DNA of 64,000 nucleotides, from the NCBI GenBank assembly GCA_030248195.1, contig JASAND010011319.1:1-64000 (forward strand), written 5' to 3'. The DNA is from Trissonchulus latispiculum. Taxonomy: Eukaryota; Nematoda; Enoplea; Enoplida; Ironidae. Every line of letters begins with the position of its first letter. The stretch's first letter is position 1. This document shows positions 23,881 to 36,765 of this stretch, one piece after another. A program made the translations under genes and the position numbers. The notes below the pieces were generated by a model. The model saw only the letters and a list, made by a program, of their open reading frames with translations. It did no database searches and was not told the DNA's origin.

Positions 23881-26049
23881 ACTGCGGCACAGTTGGCTCT
23901 GACCGCCTCGCAAGTTGAAACAGAGCTATCGAAGCTATGAAACAGCATTATTTTGCCGTTACTGGTTTCAGAATCATGTTGGTTTTGTCATCGTTGTTTC
24001 AGTGATTTTCTACTGCGTTTGTATTAAACCTGGGTAATTGTCAGCTTGCAGCAGACCTCGGTGAGGGTCACGACAGGACAGGACTTAATGTAATTTATGT
24101 GTCACCATCAGAAAAATTTACAAATATTAGAAATATGCCAAAAAAAATCATTTTTATGAAAAACTAAAAAAAACAGCCTGAGCGTATATGCAAACTAACT
24201 CTACACACAACATTTTAGATCAATTCATAATGGATTGAAGGAGATATTTAAACTTAGAGCTTTTAATACATTTCCTCTTGTGTAAACAGCGGTCTAGTCA
24301 CTACAGCGTAGTCGGCCACATTTGATGCAGAACATCATAAAGAACAACTATTAACTACCGGCTGACTGCCCGGTATCAGCCGGTTATAAAGGAGGCGAAT
24401 CTGATCGCAGATAAACTCCGGTGCAATCCTGCTCACGAAAATAGATCCCTAATCTACAATCCTAGTCTAATGGAAGTATAAAGGCATCATTGTTTACTGG
24501 TCACAACTTACTAATTTGATTAAGGACGAATGGCAATAGCATAAAGTATATAGCACAGAAAATAGATAAATGCCCGCAGGCCCGAATTCGCGGTACGAAG
24601 GAAACACATCAACTGACTAGTTACTGGATTTAGCTAAACTGGTTTTTTTAACTTTCAAAAAAACTGGTTTCCTCGAAAATGGACATTTTTAACCCAAAAT
24701 TGGTTTTTAACCACTAGAGATAGTTGGAGGATTATAAAAACAAAAAGGGTTTATTTTGGTGCCCTCTTTCCAAATATCACAATCAATTCGACGTCGCTAT
24801 TGACTGTTGCTAGAATAAGGCCAAAAACCAAAACTTTTTGCCGAAAAATACGAGACTGGTTCCAGATTGTTCAAGAAATGCACGAGCCTTATTCTGTAAG
24901 TTTTAGCTAACTTCGTAACGGATTATAGTCGTGAGAATGAAAAATACCCGAAAGGAAACCAACACCTTAAGCGCTCTTGAATGCTTCAAGGCATTAGTGT
25001 CGGAGGTTTTGTTTCTTCGTAAAAGCCGTCAACCAAGCGCTTTTGTTATTAATATCTTCTTCTTTTGTTTTTCGTAAACGAACTCATCCAACAGAAAAAT
25101 TTACTGTTCCTAAATTTACCAAGACCGAAATTAACCCATTTTATACTAACTCTTTATTAAAGTTACAAATACATCTGTCAGCTAACAGGTAATATTTACA
25201 CATTTGTGCTACTAAACGTATGATGTTCGTGAAATTGTTAAGAAATACAAAGAACAGACAGAAATGCCCTTATCTGAACCCCTCACAAAACGCCTGAAAT
25301 AAACACGGCTTTTTTCGAAAAGCCTGAAGTAATACGCCTTTTAAGGAAAAACGTATTATTTTAGGGTTTTCACGAAATGACGAAATTTTTCAGTGTTTTC
25401 GCTAAAAGCCTGAAATGATACGGCCTTTTCGCGAAAAACTTGAAATGATACGGCTTTTTGCGAAAAGCCGGTTCTAGAAAAATGACGGTGACATATGCAT
25501 TAATAAAAACCTAAAGATAGATGCTTTAAATTGATGTGTTTGCCATGCCGAGTGTACGCGAGTTCGTAGCTCTCAGCGAGGGATACTGGTGTACCTAAGT
25601 ATTAAACTGTAAGATTTGAACTGCAATGTTTCATGATATGCATTAAAATGAGAAAACTACTATCTGCATGTTGATACAAAAAGTGGCTTCTTAACTCCAA
25701 GTAATGGATGAATAATAATGGTTCAAAGTTGATGTCACCAAAGAAAATCACCACCTTGAGGGAATCGATGAATATTCCCCAGACCAAAGTTGTAGGTCTT
25801 AGTGTGGGCACTACAATGACTATGAGTTTACCGGCTGGCCTGTTTAACACCGGTCGACCAACAATTGCAGGGTACAAAAATGGTTGTAGCACATTTGGAT
25901 GAATTTCAAGGACAAATGCGCTTTCGAACCCAAAAATACGAGAACCCGAACCGGCATTTTAAAATAAAACATCGGTCCAAAACTTAAATACCCAAACAAC
26001 GTTCACCTTTCTTCCGTTACCGGCTTCGGATACTCACACCGTTCGTGAG
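23881..26049. other. Intergenic; minisatellite at 25,288-25,470 and a possible degraded LINE endonuclease at 25,602-25,892
   Basis: 25,288-25,470 holds about five degenerate ~30-bp units of the type TGAAATGATACGGC followed by CTTTTTCGCGAAAAGCC, whose second half is a small hairpin. On the minus strand at 25,892-25,602 the frame has LIVIVVPTLRPT..FIDSLKVVIFFGDINFE, which resembles the GDFN block of AP-type endonucleases of non-LTR elements, but no other block is visible. Nothing else is supported. Confidence 0.35.
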
Positions 26050-26721
26050 ACGGATCCTGTACCTTCTGCGCTGCAAAATTTCAGGAAATCGGAATGTCGG
26101 GGACACAGTTATTGATTGGGAGGTTGGGAAGGACCGTGATGCAGATGTTCAGGAGCTTATCAATTTTCAATCAAAGTTCTGGCCTGGGGGACAGGTGAGT
26201 AGGGAGAGACTGCTGCACAAATGTGAACGAACGTTTCGTTCATTTGGCATTGGCGAATAATGGTAGGTCCTAGTTACCATGAGAAGTTTTCAAAATTAAA
26301 GCTATTTTTAAAAATGCTTTATCATTCGAAATCCTTGACAAGACAAATTCAATGAAATTGTCATATAATAACACAGGGTCGGATCCTGGGGGAACATGTC
26401 CCAAAAATATTTTCAGGAGGCGTGTACTTTGAACTGAAATTTTCGAGGTGGCTTGCACCTCATGAATAAATTAACGAAAATTTTCAAAAAATTGCCGCTA
26501 CATTCATTAAAATGTTGATCTTTTCTCAAATTCCAAGTGTTGGCTTTGGTTGAAGCTTCCCAAACCACGATTGATTGTTGTGTTTGTTGTTATGTTATCA
26601 TGTTTTCCACTTTCAACATTTGGTTCATCAAATAGATTTGGCTTTTCAAATGCGTGAATGCTATTATTGATTGACTGATAGATAGAGATAGCATTGATGG
26701 AGATAGATGAAGCTGTATTAA

Positions 26722-27934
26722 GGGGGCGGGTCACTTTTTTGCCGATTTTTCGACCATCTCCGATTTTGCTCATTTTCACATATTTTGTAGTCCCCATGGG
26801 TCCGCGAAACAAGACAAGAGCGTTTTGCGAAATATTGCCTCTATCGTTCTGTACAGGCCCTCAAAGGTGACCTCGACATGTGTTAAACATAGGAAAATGA
26901 AAAAGTTAGGTTAAAAAGTTTGTGGCAGAAAAATTTTTCGCTGTATAAGAGTCAGAACTCTGAAACCTCTTCAGAACCATTAAGGACATATTGTAGAGTG
27001 CAGCTATCTCCTCTGAAGCGATTTTGTTCAGTATTGGATTTTTGGCGAATTTTTAAAGTCTGAATTTTGGAAAATCGGCCATTTTTGGACCATGAAAAAC
27101 AGGACCTACGGTACTCTTTTGCTTGTCCTGAACGATTGGCAAAAGCTACAGAAACGGCCAATAGATAGCTGCACTCTACGCATAAAAACACGTCTTATGA
27201 AAGTACTCGCATGTTTCTATCATCTACAGTAAGTTAAAAAAACTTGCCACAAAACAGCAAATTTTGCTAAAAATGGCCATTTTTCATAATTTTCACATTT
27301 TTTTATAATTTCTCACTCATTATGTGGTAAAAAATCACCAAACTTGGCAGATTAATTAATATATCTATGTCTCTCACATAATGTGGCCAAAACAAATGCG
27401 TCAATATTGAACATGCTGCTGTGGCGGCACCTTTGATCTTTAAAGGTGAAAAATGTCAATTTTAAAATTTTTCCAAATATAGACAAAATGGGTATCAATC
27501 GATAGCTAATGGAACGAGGAGCAACTTTTCTCATAGAACCATGGGTCTAAAATGTTGTCTGTGCAAGATAACACGAGTTAAAGTTATACTGGGCAGTCCT
27601 GCAAGGTTAGGTCAATGCATCACTCAAGCATGCATTATGAACGCCTGGATAGCTGGCCTTGACCCACGTCTGCACTTAAATATTACCTTAGTAAAGGCTT
27701 TCATTTGGTGTATCGGTTAACCCTGTTTTCAGTCGCGCTTGGTCTCCACCTGACCTTGCAGGGTTCATCACCGGAATTTTCAAGTTTTCCGGCTTTAAAC
27801 TTGAATAACTCTGTCACAGTTTGATTTCGAACGCTAATATTCTGAGTTATTTTTGAGAACATATGGGGGCATATTATGTGTGAAAATGAGCGAAATCCGT
27901 GACTATCGATTTCTGACCAAAGTGACCCCCCCCC
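26722..27934 (+). mobile_element. 1.2-kb TTAA-flanked element, copy C (filled site)
   Basis: Flanked by TTAA (26,718-26,721 and 27,935-27,938). Ends GGGGGCGGGTCAC and, inverted, GGGGGGGGGTCAC. The paralogous locus at about 19,636 reads uninterrupted TATTAAGCATT, giving a direct empty-site comparison and fixing the target duplication as TTAA. Internally it belongs to a subfamily distinct from copies A and B (it has CCCCATGGGTCCGCGAAAC near the left end) and is closer to copy D at 63,374. No transposase is encoded. Confidence 0.85.
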
Positions 27935-28013
27935 TTAAGCATTTAAACTAATAATTATAGTTAAATTGTTTATTTTTGTGTACAGACAGGAAAATTCCTT
28001 ATCTTTGTTTCAT

Positions 28014-30313
28014 TCAGAATTCAGGCCCACATCGAAATTGCAAGTTAGCAATACAAGTACATCGGTAGTCGTCGTACCAAACAGGACTGCGTATGTAGAT
28101 GTTTCCAACTTTTTTAGTTGACTTTTCAGATCTGTGAAAGTTTAGTTCAACCTCGCCGTAGTATTCGTCATTATCAGGCGAACGGTCTCTGTCATATGAT
28201 TCTATAAAAAGTGGACTGTCCAAATTCACTGGATATTTCTTCCACTTTGCTTCGTCACCAAATTCAATTTTATGTACAACTGCATAGTGGATAATTTCGA
28301 CTACGTCTGGTCCGCGTACTCGAGTTAGGTCGCTTAAAACATAAAATTTTGCTGCAGTCATGCACTACAGTACATACTACAGTACAGTACTGTCAATGTA
28401 ATGTAGTAATGTATGTGGACTTGGCTATCCAACAACCAGCGCCTAACGGATAACCGACTGGACATAGAAATTTTGTCAGTGGTCGGAAATGGTTCAAGCC
28501 AAGCCCAAGCAAACGCGCAATCGTTTGGCCAATTTTAACACCGCCCTGCAGAGGGCTGGAGTTCTTTCCTTCATTTTCCCTTGCTTAATTGTAATTAGAA
28601 GTGTAGGCATGCAAGATTAAGGAAATCGGATTCAAGGGAAGCGTGATAAGGCAGAGTAAGCGCATGCTGCCGACCAAGCATGTTCAGGAGGCAAAATTGA
28701 GGGGGGGGGGGTGGGCCAGCTGCCTGGACAGTCGGACGTTAGTTTCCGTTTTTGAACAAAACACCGAAAAATAGTTTAAAGGAGAGGGAGAGTTGGTGAG
28801 CGACAGATAGTACTGTTGGCAGAGAGCATAGACATACCTCACTTGAGGGCCACTCACATACCTATAAAGCTACAGGAACGTAATAGACAACTCTACGATT
28901 AACACTATTCCTATCTCTAATCTGTAGTGCCTCCAGAGGTTAACTTCGTGGACCTAGATTCACTGAAGATTAACTTAATTGAATATAAGTATGACATTGT
29001 TATGTTACAATGTTAGATTAACTTATTACTTATGTGAATTTGGTTATAGAGATGATTATGATTTTCCTGCGAAAATGGTTTGGTTTGATGATTTTGTTGC
29101 TATTCAGATCAGTCGTCCCGAATGGTTCAAGTGAAGGTAAATACTTGAATATATTTTTAGAAAACCTTTAATTGCAGAAATTACAGAATTTCGGCTTTGA
29201 AATTTCAATGGTTCAAATTTTATTTGGCTGGCAAGGTCGTGCAAAAGGAGACCCTTTATGAATAATTTGAACGATATTGCAAAATGACGAAAACAGCAAC
29301 AAATGTTTGAAGAAAGAGGACAATACTTAAGTACAAGCAAAGAGTGAACACTAACAAAGCAGAAGAAACTAACGGTGGAAGAATTTCTTTTGGTTGAAAA
29401 GTTGAATATGGTGCATCCCAGTCAAATTCCCAGTCCGTTTGTTTGTCCCTGGACTTTTCAAAAATTCTAACTCCCAGTTCGCATCCAAGAGGTGTGACCC
29501 ATTCATAAGGGTCACAACAGGCATATCCATAAGTTTCGTTTGTAGGAGGTATAGTCATATTAACAAACACAGCTCTGATCCAAATGTAGTGTGTGCGTGG
29601 CGCCGCTAAATTTAAGAAATAATTAAGTAACAAATAATAAATTTAATAAATAACCTGATTAAATACATAGCAGAGTGGTATTTCAGGAGGACATTATAAA
29701 ATCCAGAAAAAATGTATAACTTGGTAAAATACAAAGACTACAGACTACAAAGACTTCAATAAAGTACTATAATAATATTACGCCAGCGAAGGTACTAAGT
29801 TGCATTATTGCTTTATTGCATAGGATTGTCAGCTGAAGACTGTAGGATGAAGAATTCATTGTTATGACGAATAGAATCAATATTTTATTGTCTTTTGACA
29901 TGTTCCTGTTTTCTAGCTCTATACTGAGATGACAAAAAAATTTGTCCATTTGAGCTTCTGCAGTAAGACTTTGAGTGAAAACAAGTTACTATGTAATTGA
30001 GTAAGTTGCTTCACTCAGCACTACCTTATATTGCATGTTTGCATTTTTCAAGTTTTCCGTATCTCTATGTTTAACAGTGACCTTAACAGTTGAACAGAGC
30101 TTGCACTTAGAATAGGCAGGGGGTCCATGTAACTTCCAGTCCTTCCTGTTAACCTGTGTTTGCAAATTACTTACTTTTAGAATCCTCTTTGAACAAAGGG
30201 GGCGCGCAAGGTATTGAAAACTTCTTTGACACTGCATAATACATTGTGACGGATAAAGCTGCCAATGGCACATTAAGCATAAGAAATGCAGTATAAACAC
30301 AAAACAACCACAT
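28014..30313 (-). CDS. Predicted secreted cysteine-containing protein, tandem paralog 3 (3 exons)
   Basis: Model: complement of join(28014..28332, 29374..29605, 30175..30313), 229 residues. The leader is MWLFCVYTAFLMLNVPLAAL. Exons A (139) and B (232) match the other paralogs in length and phase, and exon C is 319 nt as in paralog 2. Directly downstream of the CCACC|GTTAGT donor this copy has one extra base relative to paralogs 1 and 2, which would shift any read-through frame and extend it by about 40 residues; the spliced model is unaffected. Conserved Cys, the CD(A/P)YEW motif, DKQTDWEFDWDAPYST and the C-terminal CGPEF are all present. Introns are 569 and 1,041 bp. Function not recognised. 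Confidence 0.7.
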
Positions 30314-31160
30314 CGATGTTCAGGTAGTAAAGATAATGCCACTTATCCGTAATTCTATCGTTTTTTTTATTTCACAGTTTCTTAATATAATTATCTACTC
30401 TTAAGACAGCTCATCATTCGAAATGCAGCTACTTACTTGCGAATTTGCGGGGACTTTTCAAAAATTAGGCAGAGCATCAAGGAGCAAGAAGAGATTTATG
30501 GACCATTTAATGTTAGCAATTGGAGAAGTTCTTTTCCATTGAAGTGAACAGAAAATGATTTCTGGTAACATCAAAATAATTACTTGATTGCAATGTGTCG
30601 AATATAGAAGCAACATTAGCTTATAACTGGAGCACTGTATACTGAAAAACTTGAAGTATTTGTAACTAATTGGTTTTGTGGCATCAATTTTAAGCTAGAG
30701 CTGTAACATTGGGTTTAACCAACAACTTTGATTTTTATTAAGTGGCACGCGTGCTGACTTAAGATTTCGGGGTACATGTTTCACTGCAAGTTCATAACAC
30801 TGGGTACGTTAGCGGGCTAGCCGGCAAGCGTGGGCCAGGAGTTTCAAGCCGGAGCTCGTGTCGACTGAAATAGACGTGTAGCCCAGGACACCCGAATGAT
30901 GACTTGAAACATTTGACCGTAGATAGGTTAAGTTTAAATTACTTAAAGTCTTATCACTTTGCAGGATTAGACTCGACCCGACAACATATCAGCTAGTGAA
31001 TATTTGATTATTTTCAAAGTTTCAGGTTACTCTAGAAAGAGAGTCATTTGCGATCTTCCAGTTTATGAGGGCATAACCTGTTCTGTGATAATATGGGCGC
31101 TGAATTCAAACTCGGTGATATTTCCGAAAAACGAAGAGCCTCATAAGGTACTATTTAGTA

Positions 31161-31958
31161 ATTGAAAACATAACAAGGCACTTGACGTCGATGAATGCTT
31201 AAAATGTTTTCAATAAATTATTGCACCTACAAAACTGCGGTTTCCTTCCACAGTGGACTATGAATATTATAATTCTGTATGTAGTATACGTTTGCATGCC
31301 CCATGGATGTATGTATTTCTAGGATATGTTTTTAACCAACCTAGTAGTCTAGCACAGCAAGCATCAGTAGATAGATTTGGCGGTCTATCAAAAAAACTTG
31401 AATCAATCACCTTGTTGAAGTCTGGCTTTGAATGCGTAACTTCACGATTAGATTATCCTGTAGCTTCAGCTTGAAGTAAGCAGTTTTGTGAAGTCGGTTT
31501 GTTTTCTGACATTCAACGTTACAGATATACTCGATACTTGTATCATTGCTGATGCAGATAAAGGTACCACCGCTTCCAGCACAAAATTGTGTTTTCGAAA
31601 TCAGATTCTTTAAACAGATTTAGGAATGAGATATGTACCAGTATACAATTTATGCTCAGTGTTTTCTGATTTCGCTTATGATGGTGATTACTTTTGGAGA
31701 CATCAACTTTAAACCATGATTGTTCATCATTACTCTGAGTTAAGAAACCCTATTTGTGTCAAAACGGGGCTTAACATTTTCCCTTTCCAGTGAATACGAC
31801 GAAAGTTTGGTTTTACATAACATTTTATCAGATTTTTGAAGATGTGCAACATTTCAGAAATTTTACAGACTGCAGTAAATTTTTCGAGAGTCATTCGTTA
31901 CCTCCATCAAACACCTGGGACCCCTTGTTAGTTGTCATGAAATCGCTCTTAGTAGTGG
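31161..31958. other. Intergenic, nothing recognised
   Basis: Only short open frames of chance length (73 and 62 codons on the plus strand) without recognisable domains. Confidence 0.45.
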
Positions 31959-32128
31959 CAAGATTACATAATACATAAGAGTATGACAAGAGTCATACGC
32001 TATGTATTATCAGCTCGATACATCCGATGCGCGGGGGGACGGGATGTGCCGTTAGCGAGCAGAGCATAGTTTTTGCTCTGATAACATAGAGTGTGCCTAG
32101 TGGCACACTCTTATATTATGTACTCTTG
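31959..32128. mobile_element. MITE with CAAGAGTACATAATA-type inverted ends, copy 1
   Basis: Ends read CAAGATTACATAATACATAA and, inverted, CAAGAGTACATAATATAAG. The internal segment GTTAGCGAGCAGA is the reverse complement of TCTGCTCGCTAAC in the copy at 55,110-55,490. The family also appears as a minimal palindrome at 34,128-34,165. Confidence 0.65.
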
Positions 32129-32341
32129 GTATTGTGTACTCTTGGTAGTGGTGACATTGAAAAAAACTGATGTGCAGCCTGGTTTTGCTTCCTTTTCCCA
32201 ACTTTGACAAGCGACCAGTCTAGCTAGAAAGTAGCAATCGGGGCAACTAAAATAGCGACCCGGAGTATTTGTTGTATATAACATATCAGCTAAGTGGCAA
32301 CGCTGTACCGTAGGAACTTGGCTAAACAAAGTCTGCGAAAT

Positions 32342-32620
32342 TTAAAATAAGAATTTATTGCAGAATGAATATATATGATGATGTATGATAGAATGATATG
32401 ATAATTCAAGCATTTCACTGGAAAGGTGTAGTACCGGCACCGGGTCCTCTGTCGGCGCCACCACCAGAAATCGCCTGGATAATCTCATCCGGGCTCTCTG
32501 TTCCTTCGCAGCTTCCAAAGCACGGTCAGTGCACGCCTTGGTTTTTGCTTCGTACGTCCAGACACCTAAAATTATGCCAGATGCCAGCAAAGATTGCATT
32601 ATAGCGCGAGCAACACTCAA
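32342..32620 (-). CDS. Hypothetical small membrane-type protein or exon
   Basis: A 92-codon frame begins MSVARAIMQSLLASGIILG, a plausible transmembrane or signal segment, followed by a charged Ala-rich stretch (DRALEAAKEQRARMRL). Base composition here is richer in GC than the surroundings, as in real exons of this window. An overlapping frame ends in a compact tail (DEIIQAISGGG), so the true exon structure may differ. No family recognised. It could equally be a terminal exon of a longer minus-strand gene. Confidence 0.3.
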   Translation of the reverse strand: MSVARAIMQSLLASGIILGVWTYEAKTKACTDRALEAAKEQRARMRLSRRFLVVAPTEDPVPVLHLSSEMLELSYHSIIHHHIYSFCNKFLF

Positions 32621-32664
32621 CTTGCAAACTTCGTACCTTTTTTACATCGTGTAGAAAGGTAGAA

Positions 32665-32965
32665 GTTAAAGTGACCCCGGAGAGAACTTCAGCTTACAGA
32701 ATGTTATGGGATGCTTATAGGAGGATTCTCAGCCAGAAGCCAGGAGTGAAAACTCAAATGTTGACTAGTCTGTGGAAGGGGGCAGCTAATCAGATCAGGC
32801 AGCGATGATGAATAGCTAGGCCAGCTAGAGCCCACAGGGAACCGATATGTGCTAGTCCCTTGCTCAGAGAGACTGGTGAAAGCTATTTGCCAATCGGGAT
32901 TTCACGGTAGTACCCTCAGCAGTCGGCCGCCTTAACCAGTCGACCGTCACAGCACCAACCACAAT
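32665..32965 (-). repeat. tRNA-derived SINE, copy 2
   Basis: Matches 2,189-2,545 in order of landmarks (GTGACCCCGGAGAGAAC, AGCCAGAAGCCAGGAG, TGTTGACTAG, GAACCGATATGTGC). The tRNA-like head on its right side is badly decayed. Confidence 0.55.
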
Positions 32966-34127
32966 GGCATTGACTTTTGCACAAAGCATATTATTTTTTG
33001 ACGAATTGAACAATGCTCTAATAAAAGGTATTTTTCGCAACTCACGAAGACCGGAAACTTCTACTTCGAAGTTGTAATCTAATCCCAGCTTACTGATGCC
33101 ATTGCGATTGCCAGCCAAGTAAGACGGCAGAGAAATCATATATATTTACTCTCCGTTCCCTGGCCCTAAGTTCACGAAGAACCTGAATTTTCGGATGTTC
33201 AATTTTTTATGAAAATCCGCAATAATGCCCCCATCTTTAGTATCAATCGAAGGCCCAATTTTTTCAAGTATTTTGACATTCAGTGGAATTTAAAGAAACT
33301 AAATTCACTTGCTGTTATATGAGTAAATTTGTTACAAACAACTGGATGAAACTTGTCAAATGTTGCCCTGAAAACCCCGATCTCAGAAATTGAGGGCACT
33401 GCCCACCAAGTTTGCAGGCACACACGTCTCTGAGTTTATAGAATGACATGACAATATAGTTTGACTGAATTGAATGGTAAACCGGAGACCGGAGACACCG
33501 GTATAGCAAATACATCCAAGACAGACTGTGACAAAAAAAGCAAGCTAAGCTTATTACTTTCCCTCCGTGGCGCAACTTGCGACGGCTTCAACACAGGTCG
33601 GGCATCCTGCAACCAGGGCGGTTATTGGAATAACGTCCACATCAGCAAAAAGTATTTCCAGATTCACAACCTCACAGCTGAAGAAATGCAATTACCAAAG
33701 TTGAAATGAGAATGTTTAATTGTCTCCCAGGTCAAATGTTATCAGCACATAAAAGTAGCGTTAAGTGACTAACTCGGGTTGATTTTGCTATTCTTCGCAG
33801 TGGGATTAATGCTAGCTCTAGCGCAAAGTGTCAGCCACCTACCTTGGATTTAGGCATTGATAAATAACGTCGGCCGTAAAACTTCTTACATCTTAAACCA
33901 AAATTAGTTTCAAATATTGCTTCAAAGTACCCGCTAGCAAATTTGTAAGACTGACTGAAATTGTAAACATAAAGGCTGCTTAAGTATTGCACTAACTAAT
34001 ATTGTAGTATTCTGACACAGTGTACTTGAACGCACCTGTCTGCTCAAAAGCACGTATGCTCTCTATGTCAATCTATCTATTTTTCTTGCTTCATCTTACT
34101 ATCTTTATCTTACACTCTTGATCTTAC
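32966..34127. other. Intergenic, nothing firmly recognised
   Basis: A plus-strand frame at 33,461-33,709 (82 codons, ending ..YFQIHNLTAEEMQLPKLK) and overlapping minus-strand frames are of chance length. I cannot support a gene. Confidence 0.35.
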
Positions 34128-34165
34128 CAAGAGTATACATAATAGATATATATTATGTACTCTTG
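34128..34165. mobile_element. Minimal palindromic MITE end-to-end copy
   Basis: A 38-bp near-perfect palindrome of the CAAGAGTACATAATA end sequence, with no internal body left. Confidence 0.55.
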
Positions 34166-34357
34166 ATTTTACGGGTGTGGATAAAAACCGGCCGCAGCTC
34201 CAGCCCCAGCCCCAGCCTAAGAAAAACCAGCCCCTTCTCTCGCTGACCACTGTACACTTTAAACTAAGGTCTTACCTCATAATTACGCATATGTAAGACG
34301 GTATATAAGTGTATGCGTTGTCCATATGCATTAATTGTGTTTTTTATATATGGTCAC

Positions 34358-34358
<1 letters not shown>

Positions 34359-34418
<60 letters not shown>
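34359..34418. repeat. (TA)n microsatellite
   Basis: About 30 uninterrupted TA dinucleotides. Confidence 0.95.
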
Positions 34419-34422
<4 letters not shown>

Positions 34423-34796
34423 AATTAAGTATATCTAATGGCAAAGGCTAAATAAAACTCAAAAATGAGAGAGAAAAGCTCAGCTTGTCGCAGATTGTGA
34501 TTCTTGATTTAATTGGTTTAATTGTCTAGTGCACTGATTATGAGAGGCGTGCCTGTGAAACCTTAATGTGAACTATGAAACGTCCAAGCACTGTATGAAA
34601 GTGATTATTATGCAATTACCAGAGTTGCCAGTCAGTGTAAAACCCCCGGAAATTCACCATTAGGGACAATGTTCTAGTGTAGACAGGAAGAATAAGGTCA
34701 GAAGTAGCACTACTATCACGCAAATGACGCAAAAATGGAATAGAACTTCAGTAGAATGTAGCTTAACGAGGTTTCAGTAGGTTACCGATCAATAAT

Positions 34797-34910
34797 GGAG
34801 GGGTCGTTACCCTTCCCGGGTCAGTAATAGGCCCTAACATTACTTTTGTTGTATAATGGAGGAGTCGTTACTCTTCCCAGGCCACGAATAAGGCCTCTCA
34901 TTGCCAAGAA
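34797..34910. repeat. Two ~62-bp tandem repeat units
   Basis: GGAGGGGTCGTTACCCTTCCC (34,797) recurs as GGAGGAGTCGTTACTCTTCCC-like sequence at 34,859, each followed by an AATA.GGCC block. The remaining 34,420-35,537 has no gene. Confidence 0.6.
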
Positions 34911-35537
34911 GTTAGTTAAAATCTGGTTAAAACAGCTAAAATTATCAAGAAAAACGAATGCAAAGAAAGAAGCTGTTGAATAACCAGCAATTTAACAAGA
35001 AATTTCGAGTTTAAAAGGTTTTACGCCAGTAATAAGTGCAAATATTGGAAGATGGGTCAAAATAAGGTAATAATTCATCCATTAGTAACATAAGGTAACG
35101 TTAATTAGTGTTCCCAAATCTTAGTTAGGCATAATTTGCATCAATTAGGTGGTAATTAGTTAATTTGTGCAATTTTCAGCAAAAATACAAGTTGGGCTTA
35201 TCTGAAAGGCAATTCTTTTCTGATTCTAAAAAGCCAAACCCGGTCTTTTAACTCCCAACATTGCGAAAGTTATAAGCAAAAGAAGTTTTGATTAGTTACA
35301 TTTTAATTTCGCAATATTGGCTTTAAGTGACCTTATAACAAGGCGTAACCGTTGTGTGAGGTTACGCCCATTCATGTTTCCATTCATTGAGCCCCTGTTG
35401 GCTCTCTCCCAGCAGAGATTTGCCTCGCAGAGAAGGACTTAACACACACCTTTAAGTGTAGTAATGCGTTCGGAGGGGGCTTACCTCCCTCCCAAATAAT
35501 TAGAATGAAATGAAAATTAGTTACCTTAGGTAGTTAA

Positions 35538-36761
35538 GGGGGGGGGGTCCATTTTTGGTCGATTTTTCGACCATCTCCGATTTTGCTCATTTTCACACAT
35601 TTTGTTGTCCAATTGGTATATTTTAACGAGTTTTTGAAATGAAGGTCGGATCTCTTACGGTTAGAGAGTTATTTCACCTCAAAGTTGATGTCAGTATGTG
35701 TTAAACATAGGAAACGGAAAAAGTGGTGATTTTTTCCGTGCGCCAGAGAAATCTCGCCAACGACAAAACGGAGCACTTTAACGTCCATCTTATATCATAA
35801 ATACGATCTCGAAGGGTGATTTGTAGTAAGCAGAATTTTAATTTAGGCCTTCAAAGATTTTTAATTAATTTTTTAAATTTGCGAACAGCCAAATTTGACT
35901 GTTTTGCAATGTTAAAATTGGGGATCAGCAAGTTTGATGAAATATTCTGAAAGCCGAAAGCCTAATTAAAAATTCTACTTCCTACAAATCACAGCTTATG
36001 ACAAGACAATTCGAACGATACCAATTGATCCTGGTTAGCTCTGTCCGATTTCGAGATTTCTCTAGCGCAAAAATCTCAATTTTTAGCAAAATTTCGGAAA
36101 TTCCCGTTTTTTGGCAAATAACATAGTGCTATGGCAACACAGACCTATAAAATGTTAGACAATCTATTTGCGCACTGTTATTCATGACTTTAGGTCAAGT
36201 TTGGGCACAAATGGTGCAGATTAGTGGGCCCTGGGGTTAAATATGGCGGTCTGACAACCATAATCTCAAAAATAGCGATTTTTCAAATTTTTCGAAATAT
36301 GTTAAATTTTATAGCAATCGAAAGCTCTCATTGTCGGGAACATTTTTGCTTCTTGGACCATTGCCCGCAAATGCACCAAACTCAAGTTATCGGCCGTTAA
36401 ATGATTTTCGTGGTCAAGGCTTTCCAGTGCCGGTGCTACTCCCTAAAATCACTAAATAAAGTCATAATGAAAAGTTTTCCCATTGAAAGCTACCCTAACT
36501 TCTTTATTTGCATCAGATAACAAACATACAACCGAATGAAGCTCCATTATTAAGGAAATTCAAGTGTAAAGTGCCTTTATTTGCTGCGGCACTGCGTTTT
36601 CACCTGTTTTCAAATTGCATGCAATTAATTACCGTTTACTCATTAAGTACTGAACGAAACTACTCGAAATTGAAACTCGATATGCAGGACATATGTGACA
36701 AAATTTTGTGTGAAAATGAGCAAAATCCGTGACCATAAAATTTTTCATAGTGGACCCCCCC
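35538..36761 (+). mobile_element. 1.2-kb TTAA-flanked element, copy B
   Basis: Left flank TTAA (35,534-35,537); right flank GTAA (36,762-36,765), one base off. Ends GGGGGGGGGGTCCATTTTTGG-like and, inverted, GGGGGGGTCCACTATG. Co-linear with copy A over its whole length with many point differences. Confidence 0.8.
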
Positions 36762-36765
36762 GTAA

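Larger units (their letters stand above)
26050..31160. repeat. Segmental duplication, copy 3
   Basis: Co-linear with 18,600-22,680 (landmarks listed there). It is about 1.2 kb longer because of the element inserted at 26,722-27,934. Noncoding identity to copy 2 appears higher than to copy 1, so copies 2 and 3 are probably the most recent pair. Confidence 0.8.

Noticed and set aside
25602..25892. Possible LINE endonuclease (GDINF block)
   Set aside because: Only one weak motif; the other endonuclease blocks and an RT are absent, so it is mentioned only in the interval note.
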